From: CAYGWP01 sp964353455
GTDB lineage: Bacteria; Planctomycetota; Phycisphaerae; FEN-1346
DNA length: 6,460 bases
Direction of reading: 5' to 3'
NCBI GenBank assembly: GCA_964353455.1
Contig: CAYGWP010000445.1
Location: forward strand, 1 to 6,460
Position 1 is the first letter of the stretch. Each line of letters begins with the position of its first letter. Under the pieces are notes generated by a model. It did not search any database and had not been told where the DNA came from. It saw only the letters and a list, made by a program, of their open reading frames with translations. Below, piece by piece: positions 1 through 6,046 of this stretch. Made by a program: the position numbers and the translations under genes.

Positions 1-2
1 TG

Positions 3-464
3 GTAAAATACAACGGCAGCACCGGGTGGAACATCGGTAAGTCAGCCCAGGCGGACCCTGGTTTTGTACTGAATGGCCTGACGATCTACAAGCCGTTCGC
101 GACGGCCGATGCCAGGAAGAACTCGGCGGACAATACGTACACCGGCGAGTGGGAGCAGCCCGTCATCCTTGACGGCGACGGCGCCTGGAGCAGCCATACG
201 ATGGCCACTTTTGACTGGGACCTCGACGGCGACGCTTTGTATGACGATGCCACGGGCGCTGGGCCGACGCTGACGTGGGTGCAACTCCAGGACCTGTACG
301 GCCCGAACCCGACGGGCGTTCATCCGATCGTCGTGAAGGTGCATACGGGTGACGGTGAGACCGCCTATGGCGAGGGTGCGCTGAACATCGTTCCGGAGCC
401 GGCGACGATGGCCCTCATGGGCCTCGGCCTGGCGGGCATGGTTGCCTGGCGCCGTCGCAAGTAG
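3..464 (+). CDS. PEP-CTERM-sorted secreted protein with PKD-like domain (3' part only)
   Basis: The reading frame is open from the left edge to TAG at 462-464, giving 153 residues of a longer protein; the start lies outside the window, and the internal ATG at 201 is not a credible start because coding continues upstream of it. Residues about 40-130 resemble a PKD immunoglobulin-like domain: a TYTGEWEQPVILDGDG entry strand, a WDLDGD core (72-77) followed by a YDDATG turn, and a late VVKVHTGDGET strand. The last 24 residues are a classic PEP-CTERM signal: VPEP (130-133), a hydrophobic segment rich in G, L, A and M, and a terminal RRRK. In known systems such tails are recognised by an exosortase at the inner membrane, so an exported, surface-bound or released protein is inferred. 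The N-terminal function is unknown. The family of the tail is very certain; the PKD call is good but rests on motif recognition. Confidence 0.85.
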   Translation, partial: VKYNGSTGWNIGKSAQADPGFVLNGLTIYKPFATADARKNSADNTYTGEWEQPVILDGDGAWSSHTMATFDWDLDGDALYDDATGAGPTLTWVQLQDLYGPNPTGVHPIVVKVHTGDGETAYGEGALNIVPEPATMALMGLGLAGMVAWRRRK

Positions 465-511
465 ATTCGACGAAGCAGTGCCTGTTGGCGCAGGTTCGGA
501 AGTGAATACAG

Positions 512-541
512 GGCCGCTCCTACCAGGGGCGGCCTTTTTTT
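512..541 (+). terminator. Rho-independent terminator of the left PEP-CTERM gene
   Basis: A 9-bp GC-rich stem (GGCCGCTCC at 512-520 with GGGGCGGCC at 526-534, one G-U pair) closes a 5-nt loop (TACCA) and is followed by seven T (535-541). It begins 47 nt after the stop codon at 464 and separates that gene from the next transcript. Confidence 0.9.
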
Positions 542-579
542 GAGGATGCCGCACGGGGCGTTGGGGCCGAAGGACAGGG

Positions 580-732
580 GTGTGTCCTGCCGTCTCGCAG
601 CCGCGTTTGCCGCGGCGTCTGTATCAGGCGGCAACACTGGCCCTGATGTTGGCCGGGCCGGCTGTGGCCGCGGCCGGCGCCCAAGGCGACCGGTTGGGTC
701 AGCCCGTCCCTCTGCGTCCTGAGATGTACTGA
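580..732 (+). CDS. Possible small exported peptide or signal-peptide remnant
   Basis: I do not recognise this peptide. A 50-codon frame begins with GTG at 580, preceded by AAGGA at 570-574 with a 5-nt gap, and ends with TGA at 730-732. The product looks like an export signal: a basic stretch PRLPRRLYQ (residues 8-16), a hydrophobic run AATLALMLAGPAVAAAG (17-33) containing AxA cleavage options, then only about 17 further residues (AQGDRLGQPVPLRPEMY). It sits alone between a terminator and a promoter, with no promoter of its own that I can see. It may be a genuine small secreted peptide, the remnant of a decayed secreted-protein gene, or chance in GC-rich DNA. An alternative TTG start at 607 would give a shorter form. 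Confidence 0.25.
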   Translation: MCPAVSQPRLPRRLYQAATLALMLAGPAVAAAGAQGDRLGQPVPLRPEMY

Positions 733-743
733 TCCGCCGCGGT

Positions 744-771
744 TTGACTTGTGCATGTTTTGGCCTAAGAT
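744..771 (+). promoter_or_regulatory. Sigma70-like promoter for the protease/beta-repeat gene
   Basis: TTGACT (744-749) and TAAGAT (766-771) are separated by 16 nt, with transcription expected to start near 778. The motif stands in otherwise GC-rich DNA, upstream of a start codon and downstream of a terminator. A promoter of the same layout precedes the dehydrogenase gene at 3566-3593, which supports both. Confidence 0.6.
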
Positions 772-861
772 GTATATGGGGAGTGTGTGTAGTTTACCCG
801 CCCCTCCTCGGTATCGGCCATCCGAATGCGCCCGGTACGTGGAGGGCGACCCGGGGACGGA

Positions 862-3513
862 ATGCACCGGCCAGAACCTCAATCCATGGCAGTCGCAGTT
901 GTGGCCATCGCGGCAGCGCTGGCGGCGGCTGCGCCCGCCTTCGGGCTCATCCAGCATCCCAACCAGCCGGAGTATGCCGATAACGAGGGCTGGCCGACCT
1001 CCATGCCGAGCGCCAACGTGGCCGGGCGATGGGTAAGCAACGCCTCCTGCGTGGCGATCTCACCGAACTACATCATCACCACCCGCCACCAGTCTTACGG
1101 CGTCGGCAGCAGCGTCTGGTTCGGCGGCACCGAGTACATGGTGGCCGAGATCATCATCCACCCCGTGGCGGACCTGAGGGTGGTGCGCCTCACTGCGGTC
1201 GGCGGCCAGCCGGCCAACCTCACCAACTACGTTGACGTGTACACCAATGACAGCGGCGAACTCGGCCAGACCGTCGCCATGGGCGGCTACGGGATGGGGC
1301 GGGGGGCCAACCTCCCGTCGGGCGACATCTCCCCATCGACCTACGGCTACAGTTGGGATGGCAGCGACAACAGCACGCTACGATGGGGCCAGAACTGCGT
1401 GGATGTCGTCGGGACGAGTACATACGCTACCGGCCGCGTGGACCCCACCGAGAACTACGCCTCGCAGTACATCAGGGCCGACTTCGACCGCTGGGACGCC
1501 GCGCCGTCGGAGAAGCGCGTGCCGTACGAGGCCGCTCCCGCCTTCTACGATTCCGGCGGCGGATGGTTCATCAACGACGGCGGCACGTGGAAGGTGGCCG
1601 GCCTCACACTCAGCGTCGAACCGCATGGGGGTTCTTCCCAGACCTGGTTCGGCACGCAGGCAAGCCCAACTGCCGAGTTGCTCTATGCCGTCCGCGTCAG
1701 TTACTATTCCAGTTGGATCCTCGGCATGGCCAACCGGGCCACCTGGACCAGCGGCACCGACAACTGGAACGCCGCATCGCACTGGTCAACCGGCATCGTC
1801 CCGAACGCGGCCGACCGCTGGGTGATCTTCGGCGGCGCCCAGGGCCAGGCCCGCCGCGTGACCCTGGATACCAGCGTCAGCATCGGCACGCTGCAACTGG
1901 ACGGCACGAACCTCTACACCTTCGGCCGCGACGGAGGCTCCGCCTCGACGCTGACCTTCGACGGCACCAGCGGCGCCACCTGCGCCATCAACGTGACAGG
2001 CGCCGGCACGCACACCATCGAAGTGCCCGTGGTTCTCGGAGATTCCTTGACGCTTGCGCAGGGCTCCACCGGCGACTTGGTGTTCTCGGGCGTCATCAGC
2101 AGCCCGGGGGCGAGCAAGATCACCAAGCAGGGCGCGGGCACGCTTGTGCTGGCCGGCCCGAACACGTTTCCCGGCGGAGTGAGGCTGGAGGAGGGGACGC
2201 TGCGCATCACGGATGCGGCCGGGATGGGGGTCGGCGCGGCCGGCATTGCCGGCGGAACGCTCGACCTCCGCAGCGAGACGGCCGTCACCTTCAATAACAC
2301 CACGACTGTGAGCGGCAGTTCGACGATCAACGTCGATCGCATCGCCTCGGGGGCAGGCAACGCCCTGGCCGTCAAGTCGCTTACGATTACCGGCAACCGG
2401 ACGCTCACCGTCACCGGCGGGCACGGCTACTCGCTCAAGGTGAGCGGAACGACGACCCTGAGCGGCGTGACCGGCACCGCCGCCATCAACGCGACGACCG
2501 CCGACGTGTCTCTCGCCGGGGGCGTGTCGATGACCGCCGGCACCCTCTCGAAGACCGGAGCGGGGATGCTGACGCTTGGCGGCACGCTGTCGTTCAGTTC
2601 CGGCACGACGCTGGACGTCGGCGGCGGAACGCTTCACCTGGACTCAAACGCCGGCGGCTCATCGCCCACGTGCAAACTTGCCCTGAAGGCGACCGCCGCC
2701 GATGCGTCAATCGTGTTTGACTCCAGCCAGCACCTGAAGTCCCTCAACCTCCAGGCCGGCTCTGCCTCGCTGCCGTCGGGCGTAGCCAAAACCCTGGTGA
2801 CACAGTCGCTGTCAATCGACCCGACCAAGTCGTCGCTTGACCTCGGCCGCGGCTTCATGGTGATAGATTACAGCGGGGATCCGTACAAGAGCCCCCTTCA
2901 GGAGGTCAAGGGCTGGGTCCAGGCCGGCTGGTCCGGCCCGGACACCCCGTGGTACGGCACCGGCATCACCAGCACCATGGCCAAGAACGACCCCAGCCTC
3001 TACACGGTCGGGTTCGTGGACCAGGGCCGGCTGCTCGCCGAGACTGGCGAATTGTGGTACGGCCCGGGCGGGACGCGGGGCACGACGTTCGGCGGCGTTG
3101 CGGTTGACTCGACCAGCATCCTCGTCAGGCTTACCTATCTCGGCGATGTGGACCTGGACGGCAAGGTGTACGACGACGACGTGGCCATCATGAGCGGGAA
3201 CTACTCCAGAACCGGGCCGACCGGAGCCCAGTACTGGGGCGGCGACGTCTTCGGGTTCGATGGCTGGGTGTACGACGATGAAGCGGGCATCATCGGCGGG
3301 GCCTACAACAACGGCCGGCTCTACGGCGACCCGCTGGGCCTCATGGACGGCATGATTGGAGACGGCGCAGGCGACCTCGTGCTTGACTCGGCCGGCGGCG
3401 CCCGCCTGTACGTAGGGCGGGGCGACGCGGGCGGCGCGGTGCCGGAACCCGCCAGCCTGATCCTCATCGGTCTGGGCATGGCCGCCCTTGCGGCCCGGCC
3501 CGCCAGTACGTAG
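862..3513 (+). CDS. Secreted trypsin-like protease fused to autotransporter-type beta repeats, dockerin-like module and PEP-CTERM tag
   Basis: The product is 883 residues from ATG 862. In-frame ATGs also lie at 826 and 886; 862 is preferred because it gives a signal peptide with a short basic start (MHRPEPQS) before a long Ala/Val core (9-27), and GGGGA lies 4 nt upstream, although this ribosome site is weak. Residues about 45-285 resemble a trypsin-fold protease: H76 in ISPNYIITTRH (the TAAHC position), D104 in HPVADLRVVRL, and S231 in YDSGGGW (the GDSGG position). Residues about 290-600 begin with a WTSGTDNWNAASHWSTG entry and carry autotransporter-associated beta-strand repeats, the clearest at 418-449 (KQGAGTLVLAGPNTF) and a weaker one at 562-593. 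A WYGTGITSTMA module common in planctomycete proteins follows (666-722), then a dockerin-like EF-hand pair (759-817) and a VPEP tail (860-883). The second EF-hand is degenerate, and the tail ends RPAST with a single Arg rather than an Arg cluster. Substrate and localisation are inferred, not shown. Confidence 0.85.
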   Translation: MHRPEPQSMAVAVVAIAAALAAAAPAFGLIQHPNQPEYADNEGWPTSMPSANVAGRWVSNASCVAISPNYIITTRHQSYGVGSSVWFGGTEYMVAEIIIHPVADLRVVRLTAVGGQPANLTNYVDVYTNDSGELGQTVAMGGYGMGRGANLPSGDISPSTYGYSWDGSDNSTLRWGQNCVDVVGTSTYATGRVDPTENYASQYIRADFDRWDAAPSEKRVPYEAAPAFYDSGGGWFINDGGTWKVAGLTLSVEPHGGSSQTWFGTQASPTAELLYAVRVSYYSSWILGMANRATWTSGTDNWNAASHWSTGIVPNAADRWVIFGGAQGQARRVTLDTSVSIGTLQLDGTNLYTFGRDGGSASTLTFDGTSGATCAINVTGAGTHTIEVPVVLGDSLTLAQGSTGDLVFSGVISSPGASKITKQGAGTLVLAGPNTFPGGVRLEEGTLRITDAAGMGVGAAGIAGGTLDLRSETAVTFNNTTTVSGSSTINVDRIASGAGNALAVKSLTITGNRTLTVTGGHGYSLKVSGTTTLSGVTGTAAINATTADVSLAGGVSMTAGTLSKTGAGMLTLGGTLSFSSGTTLDVGGGTLHLDSNAGGSSPTCKLALKATAADASIVFDSSQHLKSLNLQAGSASLPSGVAKTLVTQSLSIDPTKSSLDLGRGFMVIDYSGDPYKSPLQEVKGWVQAGWSGPDTPWYGTGITSTMAKNDPSLYTVGFVDQGRLLAETGELWYGPGGTRGTTFGGVAVDSTSILVRLTYLGDVDLDGKVYDDDVAIMSGNYSRTGPTGAQYWGGDVFGFDGWVYDDEAGIIGGAYNNGRLYGDPLGLMDGMIGDGAGDLVLDSAGGARLYVGRGDAGGAVPEPASLILIGLGMAALAARPAST
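3401..3421 (+). repeat. 21-nt near-palindromic repeat, copy 1
   Basis: This copy matches the one at 3499-3519 at 20 of 21 positions; the only difference is T versus A at position 7. Both contain the core GTACGTAGGGCGGG, and their ends (CCCGCC and GGCGGG) are inverted complements. Copy 1 is in frame within the coding sequence and encodes ARLYVGRG just ahead of the PEP-CTERM tag. Confidence 0.75.
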
Positions 3514-3519
3514 GGCGGG
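3499..3519 (+). repeat. 21-nt near-palindromic repeat, copy 2, spanning the stop codon
   Basis: This second copy lies 98 nt after the first and in a different reading frame. It supplies the last codons (Pro, Ala, Ser, Thr), the TAG stop at 3511-3513 and the first 6 nt after it. The DNA between the copies encodes almost exactly the PEP-CTERM signal. Confidence 0.75.
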
Positions 3520-3565
3520 CGGCTGACCACTTCCTTCAATTCCACTGCCTGTCACGGGAAAACTT

Positions 3566-3593
3566 TTGACCTGCCTACCCGACGCGATAGAGT
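3566..3593 (+). promoter_or_regulatory. Sigma70-like promoter for the dehydrogenase-peptidase operon
   Basis: TTGACC (3566-3571) and TAGAGT (3588-3593) are separated by 16 nt, the same spacing as at 744-771, and both -10 boxes are followed within a few bases by ATGGGG. Transcription would start near 3600, leaving a 5' leader of about 50 nt before ATG 3650. The TTG at 3566 opens an in-frame extension of the dehydrogenase but is better read as the -35 box. Confidence 0.55.
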
Positions 3594-3634
3594 ATGGGGC
3601 CTCTGCCGCAACTTTTTTCCGGCGCTACCACATG

Positions 3635-3640
3635 AGGAGG
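3635..3640 (+). promoter_or_regulatory. Ribosome binding site that decides the dehydrogenase start
   Basis: AGGAGG at 3635-3640 is a full Shine-Dalgarno match. It lies 9 nt before ATG 3650 and directly abuts ATG 3641, while ATG 3632 lies upstream of it. This favours 3650 as the start codon. Confidence 0.75.
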
Positions 3641-3649
3641 ATGGCGGAC

Positions 3650-4756
3650 ATGGCGAAGAAGGAAAGCATACCCGCTCCGAAGTGTGGACCCGTACCGGGG
3701 AAGATGAAGGGCGTCATACTGCCCGGCAACAGCACGGTGGAGTTCCGCGAGTTCCCGGTTTCCGAGCCGGGGCCTGGGCAGGTGCTCATCAGGACCAAGG
3801 CGTCCTCCATCTGCGGGAGCGACATCCGCGCCATCTACCGCCAGCACACCGGGAAGGGCCCAGAGGGGTACCAGCCCGGCATGATCGCCGGGCACGAGCC
3901 TTGCGGCCAGATAGTCAAGGTCGGCCCGAACTCGAAGCGATACAAGGCGGGCGACCGCGTGGTTCTCTATCACATCTCGGGCTGCGGCTGCTGCGACGAT
4001 TGTAAACATGGCTATATGATCTCGTGCACGAGTCCGCTTCGGGCGGCGTACGGCTGGCAGCGCAACGGCGGCCACGCCCCCTACATCCTGGCCGAGGAAA
4101 ACACCTGCTGCCTTCTCCCCGACAGCCTGACGTACACCGACGGCGCCCTGTGCGCATGCGGTTTCGGCACGAGTTACGAGGCCCTGACGCGCATGGCCTT
4201 GAGCGGCCACGACCGGATGCTCGTGACGGGTCTGGGACCGGTGGGGCTTGCGGCGGCGATGCTCGGCCGCGCGCTTGGCGCCACGATGATCGTCGGCACC
4301 GACATCTCCGACGGTCGCCTGAAGATCGCCAGGGACCTGAAACTGGTGGACCATGCGATCAAGGCCGACGATAAGGCGCTGCGGAAGATCAAGGACCTCA
4401 CGGAGAGCAGAGGCTGCGAGGTCTCGATCGATTGCTCAGGCGCCCCGCAGGCGCGGCTCCTTGCGCTCCAGGGGACGCGGCAGTGGGGGCGGTGCGCTTT
4501 TGTCGGCGAGGGCAGCAAGGTCGAGTTCGACGTGTCGCCCGTCCTCATCCACCCGCAGATCACCCTCTTCGGTTCGTGGGTCACGAGCCTCAAGCACATG
4601 GAGGAACTCCTGGAGCGCCTGGACCGCTGGGGCCTCCATCCCGAGATCACCGTTACGCACCGGCTGCCCCTCGAGAAGGCCGCCGAGGCGTACCGCCTGG
4701 CCGATGAAGGGCAGGTGGGCAAGGTCGTGATTTGCTTCGATGAGGAGTTGAAGTAA
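3650..4756 (+). CDS. Zinc-dependent medium-chain alcohol/polyol dehydrogenase (MDR superfamily)
   Basis: The 368-residue product has the normal length for a cytoplasmic zinc alcohol dehydrogenase and both domains complete. Predicted catalytic zinc ligands are C55 (SSICGSD), H82 and E83 (the GHE motif in MIAGHEPCG), and C170 in CGFGTSYEAL, aligned with the classical ADH cysteine. The structural zinc site is intact as C112, C115, C118 and C126 in the CGxCxxCxxGxxxxC pattern. The Rossmann nucleotide site is GLGPVG (194-199), and D218 at the end of the second beta strand suggests NAD(H) rather than NADP(H). The reaction inferred is reversible oxidation of a secondary alcohol, sugar alcohol or similar substrate; threonine-, sorbitol- and general alcohol-dehydrogenase-like members cannot be told apart here. 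The start follows a strong AGGAGG. It lies 25 bp upstream of an S41 peptidase gene and is probably co-transcribed with it. Confidence 0.93.
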   Translation: MAKKESIPAPKCGPVPGKMKGVILPGNSTVEFREFPVSEPGPGQVLIRTKASSICGSDIRAIYRQHTGKGPEGYQPGMIAGHEPCGQIVKVGPNSKRYKAGDRVVLYHISGCGCCDDCKHGYMISCTSPLRAAYGWQRNGGHAPYILAEENTCCLLPDSLTYTDGALCACGFGTSYEALTRMALSGHDRMLVTGLGPVGLAAAMLGRALGATMIVGTDISDGRLKIARDLKLVDHAIKADDKALRKIKDLTESRGCEVSIDCSGAPQARLLALQGTRQWGRCAFVGEGSKVEFDVSPVLIHPQITLFGSWVTSLKHMEELLERLDRWGLHPEITVTHRLPLEKAAEAYRLADEGQVGKVVICFDEELK

Positions 4757-4768
4757 CACCTGCTACCT

Positions 4769-4773
4769 GAGGA
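4769..4773 (+). promoter_or_regulatory. Ribosome binding site of the S41 peptidase gene
   Basis: GAGGA lies in the 25-bp gap after the dehydrogenase stop codon, 8 nt before ATG 4782. It supports independent translation of the second gene from a shared transcript. Confidence 0.6.
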
Positions 4774-4781
4774 CGGCGCCC

Positions 4782-6023
4782 ATGGAACCTGTCCTGTGCC
4801 GAGCGGCGCTCTGGCGCCGCGCCCTATGCGTGACCTTGGCCGTCGCGGCGTGGTTCCTGTGTCCGTGCGCGGTCCTGGCGGCAGCAGGGCCTGCCGCCTC
4901 CAAGTACGAGGCCGACATGGCGGCCTTTGTCGCCGAGGTGGACAAGACCTACCCGTTCTTCGACCTGAAGGGCATCCGGGCCGACTGGTCGGCGGCCAAG
5001 ATGCGGCTTGCGGCGTCGGCCAAGGCATGCCGCTCCGACGCCGATTTCCTGGGCCTGGTTCTGGACGCCATCCGCTGCCTTCGCGACGCCCACATGGCCC
5101 TGGGCGACTCGAAGGTCAAGCCGACCGAGCGTCCGCCGCTGTACTACCCCGGCCTCAGTTTCCTCCCGGCCGTCGATAACGCAGTCGTGGTCATGATGCC
5201 GCCGCAGGGCAATGAGAAAATGCTGCCGGTGGGAACAGTCGTCACGGAGATCGACGGCAAGAACGCCCGGCAGGTCCTGGAGGAGCGCACGAGGAATGCC
5301 TGGGCGCAGGGCGGCCCATTCTCAAGCCCTCAGCGGGCCCGGCTCTTTGAGTACCGCATACCGCTGGCCGGCGCCGTCAAGGGCGAACAACACCGCATCA
5401 CGTACATGGCGGGCCGGACGAAGCAGACCGTGGTGCTGGCCTCTGCGGTCGAGGCCGGCGGCTGGCCGCACGCCTACAACCTGCCCTCGGACCTCACGGC
5501 CGTCGGCCGCTCCTTCCACTACGCCAGGCTGCCGAACGGTGTCGGGTACATGTATATCCGCCGTGTGGACGAGAGCACCGGGCCGGGCATGGCCGAGGCC
5601 CTTGCCAAGGCGGCCGGCGCCAAGGGCTGGATCGTGGACCTTCGCGGCAACGGGGGCGGCGGCTATGACGATGCGGTCATCAAGGCCATCCAGGCGTTTC
5701 CGCAGCCCGTGGCGGTCCTGATTGACGCCGGGTGCATCTCGGCCGGCGAGACCCTGGCCCGCGATTTTGCCCGCTACGCCAGGGCCCGCCTCTTCGGATC
5801 CACTACGGCCGGGTCCTCGAGTTCAAAGCAGCAGTGGACGTTCCCCTCGGGCATTGCCTCGGTCACTTTTTCGGTCCGCAGCCGCTGGAGGGCCGACGGC
5901 AAACCCATCGAGTTCAATGGCATCGAGCCGGACGTGCCGGTCGAGGAAGTCCCCGCCGAGATGGCGCGCGGCCAGAACTCCGGCATCCTCCGGGCGGAGG
6001 AGTATCTCCTGAAGAAACCGTAG
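4782..6023 (+). CDS. Exported S41-family peptidase (C-terminal-processing/tricorn-like), altered active site
   Basis: The 413-residue product begins with a signal peptide: Arg residues at 7, 12 and 13, then a hydrophobic segment to about residue 35 (ALCVTLAVAAWFLCPCAVLA). Residues about 45-115 form an S41-type N-terminal region that includes LRDAH (H104), the position of the active-site His in tricorn-like members. Residues about 127-172 look PDZ-like (PVGTVVTEIDGKNARQVLEE). The S41 core begins near 253 with GYMYIRRVD, then WIVDLRGNGGGGYDD (283-297), the nucleophile motif ISAGE with S320, GSTTAG (339-344) and NGIEPDVPV (379-387). Aligned without gaps to tail-specific proteases, the catalytic Lys position (Ser+25) is S345; the nearest Lys is K349. 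A tricorn-type Ser/His mechanism or loss of activity are both possible. It acts outside the cytoplasm by inference and lies 25 bp after the dehydrogenase gene. Confidence 0.87.
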   Translation: MEPVLCRAALWRRALCVTLAVAAWFLCPCAVLAAAGPAASKYEADMAAFVAEVDKTYPFFDLKGIRADWSAAKMRLAASAKACRSDADFLGLVLDAIRCLRDAHMALGDSKVKPTERPPLYYPGLSFLPAVDNAVVVMMPPQGNEKMLPVGTVVTEIDGKNARQVLEERTRNAWAQGGPFSSPQRARLFEYRIPLAGAVKGEQHRITYMAGRTKQTVVLASAVEAGGWPHAYNLPSDLTAVGRSFHYARLPNGVGYMYIRRVDESTGPGMAEALAKAAGAKGWIVDLRGNGGGGYDDAVIKAIQAFPQPVAVLIDAGCISAGETLARDFARYARARLFGSTTAGSSSSKQQWTFPSGIASVTFSVRSRWRADGKPIEFNGIEPDVPVEEVPAEMARGQNSGILRAEEYLLKKP

Positions 6024-6046
6024 GTTGGCGCCGCGACGCAAGGGGG

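Larger units (their letters stand above)
542..861 (+). other. Intergenic region between the two PEP-CTERM genes
   Basis: Apart from the weak 50-codon frame (580-732) and the promoter (744-771), I see nothing assignable in these 320 bases. A GC-rich stretch at 651-681 contains two copies of the palindrome GCCGGC and could fold locally, but it has no T-run and is not a terminator. The part from about 778 to 861 would be the 5' leader of the protease/beta-repeat gene. It contains a GGAGGG at 841-846 that is too far (15 nt) from ATG 862 to be an ideal ribosome site. Confidence 0.5.

Noticed and set aside
651..681. GC-rich inverted repeat with two GCCGGC copies
   Set aside because: No T-run follows, the palindromes are short, and such sequences are expected in this base composition.
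831..848. Possible third degenerate copy of the 21-nt repeat (CCCGGTACGTGGAGGGCG)
   Set aside because: It shares GTACGT and a GGGCG but needs several indels, so chance similarity in GC-rich DNA is as likely.
1353..2297. Plus-strand frame of 314 codons in another register of the protease/beta-repeat gene
   Set aside because: The product is Arg/His-rich and low-complexity, and it lies entirely within the better-supported frame.
1786..2637. Long open frame on the minus strand inside the protease/beta-repeat gene
   Set aside because: It is antisense to a well-supported coding region, has an Arg/Ala/Gly-rich low-complexity product with no recognisable domain, and is the kind of frame GC-rich coding DNA produces by chance.
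2812..3555. Minus-strand frame of 247 codons antisense to the dockerin/PEP-CTERM region
   Set aside because: No domain or ribosome site is evident, and the opposite strand has clear family motifs in the same stretch.
3514..3565. Terminator after the protease/beta-repeat gene
   Set aside because: No convincing stem followed by a T-run is visible; transcription may end by another mechanism or read on.
3566..3649. N-terminal extension of the dehydrogenase starting at TTG 3566, or starts at ATG 3632 or 3641
   Set aside because: The TTG coincides with a -35 box, ATG 3632 has no ribosome site, and the AGGAGG at 3635-3640 is correctly spaced only for ATG 3650.
3575..4354. Minus-strand frame of 259 codons antisense to the dehydrogenase
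   Set aside because: The plus strand carries all zinc-site and Rossmann motifs; the antisense product shows no family features.
6024..6046. Bidirectional terminator between the convergent peptidase and antitoxin genes
   Set aside because: The 23-bp gap contains no stable hairpin with a T-run on either strand.
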